This document shows, piece after piece, positions 1-8,051 of a DNA stretch of 64,000 bases. The notes beneath the pieces were generated by a model that was given only the letters and a program-made list of their open reading frames with translations, had not been told where the DNA came from and did not search any database. The position numbers and the translations under genes were made by a program. The DNA is from Gemmatimonadota bacterium (GTDB lineage: Bacteria; Latescibacterota; UBA2968; UBA8231): positions 1-64,000 of the forward strand of contig VXOR01000074.1 of NCBI GenBank assembly GCA_009840005.1, written 5' to 3'. How positions within the stretch are numbered: position 1 is the first letter of the stretch; each line of letters starts with the position of its first letter.

Positions 1-1050
1 AACCCGCGCGGCTGCAACCCACTTGTTTATCCCAGCCGAAAATAAAATGGTGCGCCGGGGGGGGGGGCTGGGCTTGCCCCGCAGTGCGGTACCCGGGCCC
101 AACACCGAGTGCCAGCCCAACCCCTCTGGGCTAGCCGAGCACATGACAGTAGTCGAGTTTTCGTTGAAAGGGTTTTTCTTGGTGCCACTCAACGGCGTCA
201 TGGCCAACCCAGCTTGGCACAGTTCCGTATCCTTGGGGAAGGCGCTGAATACGCCGATGTCGAAGGCGTCGGGCACTTGGGTAGCGTACTGCTCGCGCCC
301 CAACTCGCAGCCTCGCGCAAAGGCCGCGTCCGTGTCTCCGGCGACTAACCCCGAGATCTCCAAGTTCTCGTTGAGCAGCGGATTGACGATATACGTGACC
401 CCAGCCATCTTTGCCACCTCGGACAGATGTGCGCGAAAATTTTCGTGTACGTGGCGGTGGTTGAGCATAATCGTCTGCTGCCCACAAGCCCCGGGAATGA
501 GCAATTTGGCTCCGCCGCCAAACATCCCCCCGCGCGGCGTGATCATTCCCAAGGCGATGCGCACCTCGCAGGAGGTCATATCGCGGTTGACCCAAATCGG
601 TATCCCGCGACTGGAGTAGCCGATAAATTCCAAGTTCTCATAAGCATTGTGGTTGAGCACCTGCATGGTATCGACGATGTCCAACCCAACCTTCTTGACC
701 AAGTCGTCGCGGGTCATCGGGCGGTGGGCCGCCAGCGCGCAGATAATCTTTACGTCGTCGGCCCCAATCCCGGCCGCAGCCAATTCCTCAAGCACATAGG
801 GCAAGAGCCGAAAAGCCGGCGTGGGACGCGAGAGGTCGTCAACCAAGATGGCCGCCGAAGACCGGCCGCGGGCGAATTCGCGTAGCGGCGGAGCGCCGAT
901 GGTTTCTTGCAGCGCTTGGCGAATGCCGGCGTCACCGATGTCTGGCCCGCCGCGCATGTGGTGCACCGCCACTTCCCAGTGATCGGGAAATTCCATTTTG
1001 AACGGGGCCTTGCCGTACCAAGCGGCCCATGGGACGAAAATTTCCTGCAT
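1..1050 (-). CDS. LarA-like (lactate racemase domain, DUF2088) protein, C-terminus cut by window edge
   Basis: Relative of the nickel-pincer 2-hydroxyacid racemase LarA. The ATG at 1050 has a strong upstream AGGAGG, and 350 codons are visible before the frame runs off the left edge. The N-terminal domain shows DDLSRPTP (residues 71-78), AHRPMT with His109, a glycine-rich GGGAKLLIPG with Lys182 (the likely cofactor lysine) and NHRH near 197-200. Lactobacillus LarA has two catalytic histidines; the second site, normally in a PH motif, reads Pro-Arg here (about residue 173), so substrate or chemistry may differ. An 11-base G run lies within the gene at 57-67. It follows the TIM-barrel gene by 10 bases, so the two are probably co-transcribed and act on related hydroxyacids or sugars. 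Family assignment is firm; substrate is unknown. Confidence 0.85.
   Translation of the reverse strand, partial: MQEIFVPWAAWYGKAPFKMEFPDHWEVAVHHMRGGPDIGDAGIRQALQETIGAPPLREFARGRSSAAILVDDLSRPTPAFRLLPYVLEELAAAGIGADDVKIICALAAHRPMTRDDLVKKVGLDIVDTMQVLNHNAYENLEFIGYSSRGIPIWVNRDMTSCEVRIALGMITPRGGMFGGGAKLLIPGACGQQTIMLNHRHVHENFRAHLSEVAKMAGVTYIVNPLLNENLEISGLVAGDTDAAFARGCELGREQYATQVPDAFDIGVFSAFPKDTELCQAGLAMTPLSGTKKNPFNENSTTVMCSASPEGLGWHSVLGPGTALRGKPSPPPRRTILFSAGINKWVAAARV
57..67. repeat. 11-base poly-G tract inside the LarA-like gene
   Basis: Eleven consecutive G on the plus strand (C on the coding strand) within the C-terminal half of the LarA-like gene. The reading frame stays open on both sides and the downstream peptide (ILFSAG) still resembles the family. 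The tract could slip, or its length could be a sequencing or assembly error. Confidence 0.8.
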
Positions 1051-1060
1051 GATATTCCTC

Positions 1061-1825
1061 CTAGTCCAAGCCCATGGCCCGCAGGTTGCGCAGGCTCAGA
1101 CCCAAGCTGTCAAACGGGTCGCCCGGGCAGGTATCTTGCTCGATCAAGTACCATTCGATCTGTGCTCTCTTACAGGCCGCGAGAATAGGTTCCCATTCCA
1201 AGTTCCCCTCCCCTATTTCGGCAAAGCATTGCTTAGCACCGTCCATGCTCAGGTCTTTGAGATGGACGATGTGCATGCGGTCGCGGAACTTATCCAACCA
1301 CGAGACTGGGTTGCCGCCGCCGTGTTGGATCCAATAGGTGTCTATTTCAAAGGAAAAGACGGCTGGGTCGCTCTCCTCGCAGAGGATGTCCAGCCCCGTG
1401 CGCCCCGCAAAACGCTCCAGCTCAAAGCTGTGGTTGTGGTAACTAAAGGTCAGGCCCGCGTCGATGAGCGGACGCGCTGCCGCCGAAGCCTCGGCAGCAA
1501 AGCGGGCAAAGCCCTCGCGGTTGCGGTATTCCTGGGGCAAGCCGCCGATGGCCACGTGGCGGCACCCCCACATCTGGTGCTCCTCGACGACGGCTTGCGG
1601 TTCGTCGCAGATGCGCTGGTAGCTGGTGTGCGTGGCCGCGATCTGTACCCCCTCGGCCTCGCTTATCGCGGCTAAGTCGGCCGGCGAGATTGCCCCGAAG
1701 GCCGAGGCTTGCACGGCCTCGTAGCCGAGTGCTCGTACCTTGGCGAAGGTCTGGCGAATGTCATCCGGGGTTTTGGTATAATCGCGCACTGTAAACAGTT
1801 GCGCACCAATCGCTGAAGTAGGCAT
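1061..1825 (-). CDS. Sugar phosphate isomerase/epimerase family protein (xylose isomerase-like TIM barrel)
   Basis: A 254-residue AP-endonuclease-2/xylose-isomerase-like TIM barrel, probably cytosolic, of the type that isomerises or epimerises sugars, inositols or hydroxyacids with a divalent metal. It shows an N-terminal IGAQLFTVRD strand, YHNHSFELE mid-protein, the SFEIDTYWIQHGG segment, HIVHLKDL and a C-terminal YLIEQD. These carry the Glu, His and Asp residues that bind metal in the family. The ATG at 1825 has GGAGACGAC just upstream. It is the first gene of a two-gene unit with the LarA-like gene 10 bases downstream. The exact substrate cannot be read from sequence. Confidence 0.88.
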   Translation of the reverse strand: MPTSAIGAQLFTVRDYTKTPDDIRQTFAKVRALGYEAVQASAFGAISPADLAAISEAEGVQIAATHTSYQRICDEPQAVVEEHQMWGCRHVAIGGLPQEYRNREGFARFAAEASAAARPLIDAGLTFSYHNHSFELERFAGRTGLDILCEESDPAVFSFEIDTYWIQHGGGNPVSWLDKFRDRMHIVHLKDLSMDGAKQCFAEIGEGNLEWEPILAACKRAQIEWYLIEQDTCPGDPFDSLGLSLRNLRAMGLD

Positions 1826-1950
1826 GTCGTCTCCTGTGTCTTGTGAACTCCGCGCAATATAGCCGCCGTCTCTCCTAGCGTCAATTCAGCCGTAGCTAAA
1901 CTATGGTCAGCCTGTCGTGCCTACTCCCCACCCTACAGATGTTGGGCTTC

Positions 1951-1980
1951 TTGCCGGTATTTTGGCTAAGATTGTATTCT
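1951..1980 (+). promoter_or_regulatory. Possible sigma-70-type promoter for the MFS gene
   Basis: TTGCCG at 1951-1956 and TATTCT at 1975-1980 are separated by 18 bases and lie just upstream of the GTG start at 2007. Each box matches consensus at four of six positions. This is a weak call made by eye. Confidence 0.35.
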
Positions 1981-2006
1981 AAAGGCCATTTAAGAGGATT
2001 GACAAC

Positions 2007-3203
2007 GTGTCTAAACGGAAACAGGTGGTGGTAGTAAACTTATTTTTGTCGGTGTACGCGCCGGCCCTGATCCTGTCGGTCTGCCGGGGCCTGCTATTGC
2101 CCGTCCTGCCTTTGTTCGCCCGCTCTTTCGAGGTATCGTACAGCTTAGTAGGCGTGGTCTTGGCCGCGGACGGGATCGGCACTTTGCTGGGCGATGTGCC
2201 CGCGGGCGTGGTGGTGCGGCGGATGGGCGAAAAGCGCGCCATGCTGTTGGGGGTGGGCTGCGTCTTGGCGGGGATTTTCGGCCTGCTGGTGGCCGCTGAT
2301 CTGTGGCAAGTGAGTGCCTGCCGCTTAGTGTCGGGGATCGGTACGGCCCTGTGGAATATTTCGCGCCATACGTACCTGGCCGGGGCCATTCGGCCGGCAC
2401 TCCGGGGGCGGGCCATTGCCGTGTTCGGGGGCATAGGACGCATCGGCTACTTTGCCGGACCGCTGCTCGGCGGCCTGGCGGCCGGGGCGTACGGCTTTCG
2501 GGCTGCCTTCCTGTTGTACGGGATGTTGGCGGTGGTAGCTTTGCTGGCGGTCTTGCTCTGGGTGGAGGACCGCGGGGCCTCCCCGGGAACAAGCCACCGG
2601 TCCAGCGGACGGGTCGGCGATGTTGTGCGCGGCCACTACCGCATCCTGCTCACGGCCGGCTCGGCCCAGTTGTGCGCCCAAATGGTGCGCACGGCCCGCC
2701 TGGTCATCGCGCCGCTCTACGCTGCCGATGTCTTGGGTTTGGAGGTCGAGGAGGTGGGGGTAATCATATCCATTGCTGCGGCCGTGGACATGCTCATGTT
2801 CTATCCGGCAGGCATGATCATGGACCACTGGGGGCGCAAGTACGCCTCGGTGCCCAGTTTTTTCGTCCAGAGCATGGGCATGGCCGCTATTCTCTTGGCG
2901 CAGGATTTTTCGGGCCTGCTCCTAGCTCTGGTGGTAGTGGGTCTAGGCAACGGCATAGGGTCGGGAACCATGATGACTCTGGGCGCGGATCTGGCCCCGG
3001 ACGACGGGAGAGGGGTGTTTTTGGGGCTGTGGCGCTTTGTCGGCGACCTGGGCGGGGCGGGCAGCCCCCTAGCCATGGGCTATATCGCCGATTGGGTCGG
3101 CCTGACCGAAACTCCATCGGCAGCCGCGGGCATTGGCCTAGCCGCGGCCCTCATTTTGTGGTTGGGGGTGCCCGAGACCCTGAAAAGGGCAGACCGTCTG
3201 TGA
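2007..3203 (+). CDS. Major facilitator superfamily transporter
   Basis: A 398-residue inner-membrane secondary transporter with about 12 hydrophobic segments. The first helix pair is followed by an MFS motif-A-like loop (GVVVRRMGEKRAM, about residues 68-80), and the second half repeats this in the loop around MDHWGRKYASV. The charged stretch between the halves (WVEDRGASPG onward) is the usual central cytoplasmic loop. Translation starts at GTG 2007, with AAGAGGA about 8 bases upstream. The gene stands alone, divergent from the TIM-barrel/LarA unit and convergent with the Cys-tail gene. The substrate is not evident; sugar or drug efflux subfamilies are both possible. Confidence 0.88.
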   Translation: MSKRKQVVVVNLFLSVYAPALILSVCRGLLLPVLPLFARSFEVSYSLVGVVLAADGIGTLLGDVPAGVVVRRMGEKRAMLLGVGCVLAGIFGLLVAADLWQVSACRLVSGIGTALWNISRHTYLAGAIRPALRGRAIAVFGGIGRIGYFAGPLLGGLAAGAYGFRAAFLLYGMLAVVALLAVLLWVEDRGASPGTSHRSSGRVGDVVRGHYRILLTAGSAQLCAQMVRTARLVIAPLYAADVLGLEVEEVGVIISIAAAVDMLMFYPAGMIMDHWGRKYASVPSFFVQSMGMAAILLAQDFSGLLLALVVVGLGNGIGSGTMMTLGADLAPDDGRGVFLGLWRFVGDLGGAGSPLAMGYIADWVGLTETPSAAAGIGLAAALILWLGVPETLKRADRL

Positions 3204-3280
3204 GCTACTCGTTTTCGAGGAGCAGGATGGCTCAGCGCAGCACTGGGTCCGTCCGGCCCCAGGCGTTGTCGCTCGCTCGT

Positions 3281-3316
3281 GGGGTACACGTCCGGCGGAT
3301 GGAGCCGGTCGATCTC
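3281..3316. repeat. Downstream copy of a 36-bp coding repeat (encodes EIDRLHPPDVYP on the minus strand)
   Basis: This 36-bp segment matches 4031-4066 at 32 of 36 positions. On the minus strand both copies read EIDRLHPPDVYP, and all four differences fall in third codon positions and are synonymous. This copy lies 16 bases beyond the TGA stop of the neighbouring gene, in the same frame, inside a frame that stays open for 83 codons after that stop. Confidence 0.9.
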
Positions 3317-3331
3317 ATCTGCTTTGTCCCC

Positions 3332-4450
3332 TCAGATGCCGCTGCACGAACTGCAACTACTGCAACTGCTGCACGAACTGCAGGACGCTCCACTATCGCC
3401 GCTGTCGCCGCCAAAATCCAGCCACGACGAACTTTCGCCGGACTCAACGCTCGCCTCCTGGACCGAGCCAGTCTGATCAAGGGCGTCCTGATAGCTGTGG
3501 TCCGCATAGTACTCGACATCGCTGGCGGATGGGGACTCGAAGTTGGCCTCTGGATTGAGGGTATTGCTCTCCCCGGCGTGGAAACCCGCGGCCCCGACAT
3601 CAAATACAGCCTGACCCTGTTCGTCAACCACGGATACGTCGTGGTAGTGGATATTGTGGTGGAATGACATGGACGACCACATCCAGGCGTAGAGAAAGAA
3701 AGCATCAAAGCCGTGATAGCCGTGGAAGAGCGGAGGCGTATCAGCCCCGGTGCGCCGCTCTTGCAATTGCTCGGGCCGGTCCACTGGCTCTCGGGGACGA
3801 ATGACGCGAGTGTCGAGGATCTGGCGCACATCGTCGCATTTGATATAAGTGGCCACGGCCTGATTGAGGCGGCTGATAAAGTCGCTGAAATGGGCTTCTT
3901 TCCGGCGCTGGAATTGTTCGTACGCGTCCTGGGCTTGGAAGACGGGATCCATGCGCTGGCGCAGACTGTCGGCGCTTTCCCCTGGCTGTTGGGCAAAATC
4001 GTTGGCCGTGCCATTGACGGTGATGGTAATGGGGTACACGTCGGGAGGGTGGAGTCGGTCGATCTCAATTTCAATGAGGTAGGTCAGTTCCTGGTCGGCA
4101 TGCTCGACGACTAGATAGAGGGCTTCGAACAATTCCGATTCGTAGTAGTCGGTCTCCATGTGAAACTGTTCCATGGCGTCCTTGAGATCGTCCTCTAGGC
4201 CCTGCTCGTCAAAATAGAAGTCGTACTGGTCCTTGGTCAGGCGGACGATATTGGTCACTCCCATAGAGCGCAGGGCCATATTGAGCTGTTGCAAGATGGC
4301 CACCGCGGTGAAGGTCTCTTGTTCTTCCCGCTCAGACAGACCACCCGCAGTCAGGTAGTAGAGCATGCGACCGAAGACCTTGGTGGGTCTGACCTTTTCG
4401 ACCAAGGTCTCCTGGGAGGGGTCAATGGCGAGTTGGCCGTTAAAGTACAT
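3332..4450 (-). CDS. Uncharacterised protein with a Ser/Cys-repeat tail
   Basis: I do not recognise a named domain. The ATG at 4450 has a strong GAGGAGG upstream and gives 372 residues; a longer in-frame extension to 4522 lacks an RBS and overlaps the upstream gene. The N-terminal two thirds are acidic and look soluble and helical, with EIDRLHPPDVYP near residue 130. A His-rich hydrophobic stretch with HGYHGF and HHNIHYHD follows. The protein ends GGDSGDSGAS and then four SCS repeats (CSSCSSCSSCSSC). Cys/Gly-rich tails of this sort occur in bacterial glycine-rich-domain proteins, and the neighbouring gene is of that type, so the pair may act together. Metal binding by the tail is an inference. 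The motif at residue 130 recurs beyond the stop codon. Confidence 0.75.
   Translation of the reverse strand: MYFNGQLAIDPSQETLVEKVRPTKVFGRMLYYLTAGGLSEREEQETFTAVAILQQLNMALRSMGVTNIVRLTKDQYDFYFDEQGLEDDLKDAMEQFHMETDYYESELFEALYLVVEHADQELTYLIEIEIDRLHPPDVYPITITVNGTANDFAQQPGESADSLRQRMDPVFQAQDAYEQFQRRKEAHFSDFISRLNQAVATYIKCDDVRQILDTRVIRPREPVDRPEQLQERRTGADTPPLFHGYHGFDAFFLYAWMWSSMSFHHNIHYHDVSVVDEQGQAVFDVGAAGFHAGESNTLNPEANFESPSASDVEYYADHSYQDALDQTGSVQEASVESGESSSWLDFGGDSGDSGASCSSCSSCSSCSSCSGI
4031..4066. repeat. Genic copy of the 36-bp coding repeat
   Basis: This copy is the segment of the Cys-tail gene that encodes EIDRLHPPDVYP. It pairs with 3281-3316, from which it differs only by four synonymous third-position changes. 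Confidence 0.9.
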
Positions 4451-4473
4451 GGGAATCCTCCTCGGTGGGTGGG

Positions 4474-4920
4474 CTAGGAATTGGCGCTGCGGCAGGCCCC
4501 GCAGTCGGCTCCGGGCAGCCAATAGGCCGCCGGAGGCGGGCCAAAGTAGCGCTGATACAGGGCCAGAGTTTGGTCGAATTGGCTTTCATTTTCTTCCTCC
4601 ATGCCCTCGGGTTGGTGGTGAATCATGCGGCCAAAGTACCGGCGGCAGAAGGCGCTGTAAGTGCGCGTGCAGAGGATGAATTCGTGCCAGGCCAAATCGA
4701 CGGGACGGGAGGGAGTCAGGACCTGGTCGGAGGCGGCGACCAAGTGGAGGAAACGCAGAACTTCGGTCAGCAGGCCGGGAATTTCCCGGCCTTGCATGTG
4801 GGTCCCAAAGGAGATTTTGTCCCTCAGAACGGGTTGTTTTTGCAAAAGCTCCAAGGCCAAGGCCGGGTGATCTAGGGCGTCGGGGGCGGGAGCAGGCCCG
4901 CGACTCTTGTCACTGCCCAT
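4474..4920 (-). CDS. GRDP-like (glycine-rich domain-containing) protein
   Basis: A 148-residue protein resembling the bacterial GRDP-like family (PF07173 type). The hallmark is VDLAWHEFILCTRTYSAFC (about residues 73-91), followed by RRYFGRMIHHQPE; such proteins share a DxxWHxFIL...Y..FC..FG...HH pattern. Family members often end in a Gly/Cys-rich tail; here the tail is reduced to CGACRSANS. The function of the family in bacteria is not established. The start overlaps the 3' end of the glutamate dehydrogenase gene by 11 bases, and the Cys-tail gene begins 23 bases after this one ends, so the three genes probably form one transcript. Confidence 0.7.
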   Translation of the reverse strand: MGSDKSRGPAPAPDALDHPALALELLQKQPVLRDKISFGTHMQGREIPGLLTEVLRFLHLVAASDQVLTPSRPVDLAWHEFILCTRTYSAFCRRYFGRMIHHQPEGMEEENESQFDQTLALYQRYFGPPPAAYWLPGADCGACRSANS

Positions 4921-6205
4921 CTGTGAAGTAATCCTTGGTGCCCTTGGCTTGAACCGCGTCGCCGATCCGGTCCAAGGCGTGGACGTACGCCGCGGTGCGC
5001 GGCGATATGCCCTGCTCTTGAGCTATGGCCCAAATGCGCTCGGTCTCCTCGACCATCATCTGCTTAAGCCGCTGGTTGACCTCTTCTAGGCTCCAGTACA
5101 GGCCCTGGCGATTCTGCACCCACTCGAAATAGCTCACGGTCACGCCGCCGGCATTGACCAAAATGTCGGGAAATACTATCACGTCCCGTTCGCGCAGGAT
5201 CTCGTCGGCACCCGGCGTGGTAGGGCCGTTGGCCAGTTCGTACACCGCCTTGGCCTTAATGTCGCGGGCATTGGCCTCGGTGATCTGGTTTTCCAAGGCC
5301 GCCGGAGCAAGGATATCGACGTCGAGCGCGAGCAATTCCTCGTTGGTGATAGTCTCGTGCTCGACGATGCTGCACACCGTGTCCTCGCAATACACCGCCT
5401 TGAGGGTACGGGTCGAATCCTTGAACTGGCGCACGCTGGGAATGTCGAGTCCTTCACGCCGGTAAACACCTCCCTTGGAGTCGCTTACGGCCACGACCTT
5501 GTAACCGGCATTGAAGAGCAATTCAGCGACAATGGCCCCGGCATTGCCAAAGCCTTGCACGGCCACAGTCGTGTCGGCAGGCGAGCCATTTAAGCCGAGC
5601 TTGGGCCAAGTCGCCTCAATGGTAAAAAAAGCACCCATCGCAGTCGCCGTATCGCGCCCTAGACTACCCCCCATGGTCAGGGGCTTGCCGGTGATGACCG
5701 CGGGCGTGATCTGCCGCTTGATAATGCTGTACTGATCTACCATCCAGCCCATGATCATCTGATTGGTATAGACATCCGGTGCCGGAATGTCGATGTCCGG
5801 ACCGATGAAGTCGGCCACGGCGTCGATATAGCCCCGGCTGAGTCGTTCCAGTTCAAAATGGGACAGTTCCTTGGGATTGACCGTAATACCGCCTTTGCCG
5901 CCGCCAAAGGGCAAATTGGCTACCGCGCATTTGAAGGTCATCCAGAAGGCCAAAGACTGGACCTCATCTATGGACACGTCTTGGTGGTAGCGAATGCCGC
6001 CTTTGGTGGGACCGCGGGTGTCGTCGTAGCGCACCCGGTAACCGGGAAAAATGCGCAACTCGCCGTCGTCCATGCGCACGGGGATGGAGACTTTCAAACT
6101 CGACTTGGGCAACTTGAGCCGCTCGATGGCGTCATCGGAAATGGACGCGTACTCAAGCGCTTCCTCCAGCCGTTGGCTGGCGTCGCTAAACAAAGACTGG
6201 GACAT
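4910..6205 (-). CDS. gdhA: Glutamate dehydrogenase (Glu/Leu/Phe/Val family)
   Basis: A 431-residue cytosolic enzyme interconverting glutamate with 2-oxoglutarate and ammonia using NAD(P). The N-terminal domain shows TKGGIRYHQDVS, the catalytic-lysine segment PFGGGKGGI and PAPDVYTNQMIMGWM, all diagnostic. The Rossmann domain follows with VQGFGNAGAIVAE, and the C-terminal half has LAPAALENQIT and NAGGVTVSYFEW. Length is normal for the hexameric class. The ATG at 6205 is preceded by AAAGGAG. It leads an operon with the GRDP-like and Cys-tail genes. Cofactor specificity (NAD or NADP) is not assigned. Confidence 0.95.
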   Translation of the reverse strand: MSQSLFSDASQRLEEALEYASISDDAIERLKLPKSSLKVSIPVRMDDGELRIFPGYRVRYDDTRGPTKGGIRYHQDVSIDEVQSLAFWMTFKCAVANLPFGGGKGGITVNPKELSHFELERLSRGYIDAVADFIGPDIDIPAPDVYTNQMIMGWMVDQYSIIKRQITPAVITGKPLTMGGSLGRDTATAMGAFFTIEATWPKLGLNGSPADTTVAVQGFGNAGAIVAELLFNAGYKVVAVSDSKGGVYRREGLDIPSVRQFKDSTRTLKAVYCEDTVCSIVEHETITNEELLALDVDILAPAALENQITEANARDIKAKAVYELANGPTTPGADEILRERDVIVFPDILVNAGGVTVSYFEWVQNRQGLYWSLEEVNQRLKQMMVEETERIWAIAQEQGISPRTAAYVHALDRIGDAVQAKGTKDYFTDGQ

Positions 6206-6295
6206 AGTACTTACTCCTTTAATTAGGTTTAGGTCGGATCAACGCACATGCAAGGTAGATATGCTAGACCAAGCGTGCAACGGGAATCCGTCCAC

Positions 6296-7522
6296 TCATC
6301 TTTTACTTAGAAACCCCCGCACCAAGACTGCCGTTGTCACAGTCCCCAACCCCGCCAACAACGCCATGACTCCCGCCGCGCCTTGTGCTCCCCAAGTCTC
6401 AGCCAACGCCCCACTCTGCAAGCGGCCAAAGGGGCCGACGCCAATGGCCACGACCAAGGTACTCATCGCTCGGCTCCGCATCTCGTCCGAGGATTCGACC
6501 AAGATGATGCTGCTCTGCATGATGCTAAATCCCGCCTGCCCCAATCCAGAGCAAAACAGCATCAGCAAGGCAACGCCAAAGGTCCCGCTAAAGGCAAAGG
6601 CGACAATGCCCGTACACGCCAGCAACGAGCCGGCGACAAAGAGCCATTCGTTGCTCAGCTTGCTACGGCTTAGCTGCACTGCAGCCAAGCCCACAATTGC
6701 CCCACTCCCGCTAGCCGCGCCCAACCACCCCATAGCTTCCGGGCCGCGGCCGAATACGTCGCGTGCGAAAACCGGCAGCAGGTTCATGTAGGGAAAAGCC
6801 CAGACGTTCATAAAGATCGTGATGAGAAAAACGCCGAATATCGGCGCAGAAGCCCGCATACTGGCCCACCCCTGCCGCCCGGCCCACCCCGACGCCCACA
6901 TGCTTGCACTGGGTGCCTTGGAATCTGTCTTGAGGCCCCCCAACAAAAACAGCGCCAAGGTGCCCAACCCGACCAGCACCAACAGAGCACCCAAGCTGCC
7001 ATAGGCCGCGGTGACATAGCCGGCTGCTAGGGGGCCAGCAATGCGCGTAAACCCCTGAATGACGTTCTCCAGCACCATGGCATCGACCGTGCGGGCCTTG
7101 CCGACTAGATCGGGCACCATGCTGCGCCGGGTCGGCCAATCCAACGCCCAAGACGCTCCCAACGCCAGCGACACCACCGACAAATGCCACAGCTCAAGCC
7201 GCCCCAAAAAGAGCAAGAGCGCCAACAGCCCCGTCCCCAGCACATTGACCAATTGCAAAGTCCAAACGATGTAGCGCCGCTTAAAGCGATCGGTAATCAC
7301 CGAGCCGAACAAACCCATAATCAGCAGGGGAATGGCGCGGTAAAAGCCAATGACCTGCACCCACCACGGAGAATTGGTCAACTCTAAAGCCAGCCACCCC
7401 AGCGCCAGCATCTCCATCCACATGGCTTGCCACCACAGGCCGTTGGCCAACCACAGGCGTACAAAATCACCATTGGCCAAGGGTTCGAGGACGCTCCCTC
7501 TGGCGAATCTCATGCTGTGCAC
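6296..7522 (-). CDS. MFS transporter, EntS/MFS_3-like
   Basis: A 408-residue inner-membrane protein with about 12 predicted helices. The N-terminus reads LANGDFVRLWLANGLWW, typical of the MFS_3 (EntS-like exporter) group. A motif-A equivalent, GSVITDRFKRRYIV, lies between helices 2 and 3, and DWPTRRSMVPDLV between helices 4 and 5, also usual for this group. The start taken is GTG 7522, with AAGAGAG upstream; an in-frame ATG three codons in is possible. It is divergent from the RidA gene. The substrate is unknown; family members export siderophores or drugs, but no siderophore genes are nearby. Confidence 0.85.
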   Translation of the reverse strand: MHSMRFARGSVLEPLANGDFVRLWLANGLWWQAMWMEMLALGWLALELTNSPWWVQVIGFYRAIPLLIMGLFGSVITDRFKRRYIVWTLQLVNVLGTGLLALLLFLGRLELWHLSVVSLALGASWALDWPTRRSMVPDLVGKARTVDAMVLENVIQGFTRIAGPLAAGYVTAAYGSLGALLVLVGLGTLALFLLGGLKTDSKAPSASMWASGWAGRQGWASMRASAPIFGVFLITIFMNVWAFPYMNLLPVFARDVFGRGPEAMGWLGAASGSGAIVGLAAVQLSRSKLSNEWLFVAGSLLACTGIVAFAFSGTFGVALLMLFCSGLGQAGFSIMQSSIILVESSDEMRSRAMSTLVVAIGVGPFGRLQSGALAETWGAQGAAGVMALLAGLGTVTTAVLVRGFLSKR

Positions 7523-7595
7523 CGCTCTCTTGCTGGAAGCATTAGGCGTCCTATATTACTCGCGCCAACCAGCCCGAAGCCATGGGAGATTTAAC

Positions 7596-8051
7596 ATGTC
7601 TGTGGAAGAAAAACTAAGAGACCTCAACCTACAACTGCCCCCTCCGCCCCAACCGGCCGGCTCCTATACCCGCGCTGTGCAAAGCGGCCCTTTGATCTTC
7701 ATCTCAGGCCAGTTGCCCCTACTAGCCGGCCAGATCCAATATGCGGGCATCGTGGGCGAGGACTTGGATGTCGAAGCGGGATATGCCGCTGCCAAGTTGT
7801 GCGCTCTCAACGCCCTGAGCATCCTCAAAGCCGAAACCGACGACCTCGACGCGGTCTCCATTGTCCGCTTGGGAGGATATGTAGCAGCGGCACCCGGTTT
7901 TACGGCCCACGCCAACGTGGTCAACGGCGCTTCCGATCTGCTGGCTTCAGTCTTGGGAGATAAGGGGATACACGCACGCTTGGCCATCGGCGTCGCCAGC
8001 CTGCCGCTGGGAGCAGCCGTCGAGTTGGAAGTCATCGCCGCCGTAGGCTAG
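7596..8051 (+). CDS. RidA family protein (reactive enamine/imine deaminase)
   Basis: A 151-residue member of the YjgF/YER057c/UK114 family, of the XRE-like/LMM RidA subgroup with the N-terminal MSVEEKLRDLNLQLP. RidA proteins hydrolyse 2-aminoacrylate-type enamines released by PLP enzymes and act as cytosolic trimers. The PLIFISGQLPL strand and the VNGASDLL...HARLAIGVASLPLGAAVELEVIA region are characteristic; an Arg in HARLAIG matches the usual substrate-carboxylate-binding arginine. The ATG at 7596 has GGGAGA upstream and fits the family better than an upstream start at 7350. Its TAG shares a CTAG palindrome with the stop of ftsH, so the two convergent genes overlap by four bases. Confidence 0.9.
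   Translation: MSVEEKLRDLNLQLPPPPQPAGSYTRAVQSGPLIFISGQLPLLAGQIQYAGIVGEDLDVEAGYAAAKLCALNALSILKAETDDLDAVSIVRLGGYVAAAPGFTAHANVVNGASDLLASVLGDKGIHARLAIGVASLPLGAAVELEVIAAVG

Noticed and set aside
3332..3334. Selenocysteine at the TGA ending the Cys-tail gene
   Set aside because: I saw no convincing SECIS-type stem immediately after the TGA and there is no sel gene in the window, so I keep only the repeat and the open frame as an observation.
2303..3667. A 454-codon plus-strand frame across the MFS gene
   Set aside because: It is a shifted shadow of the MFS transporter, with low-complexity Gly/Arg composition and no RBS. The in-frame MFS protein has clear TM helices and motifs.
3232..4074. A 280-codon minus-strand frame over the Cys-tail gene
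   Set aside because: It overlaps the Cys-tail gene in another frame and has Ser/Thr/Pro-rich nonsense composition. The adjacent frame has the RBS and protein-like sequence.
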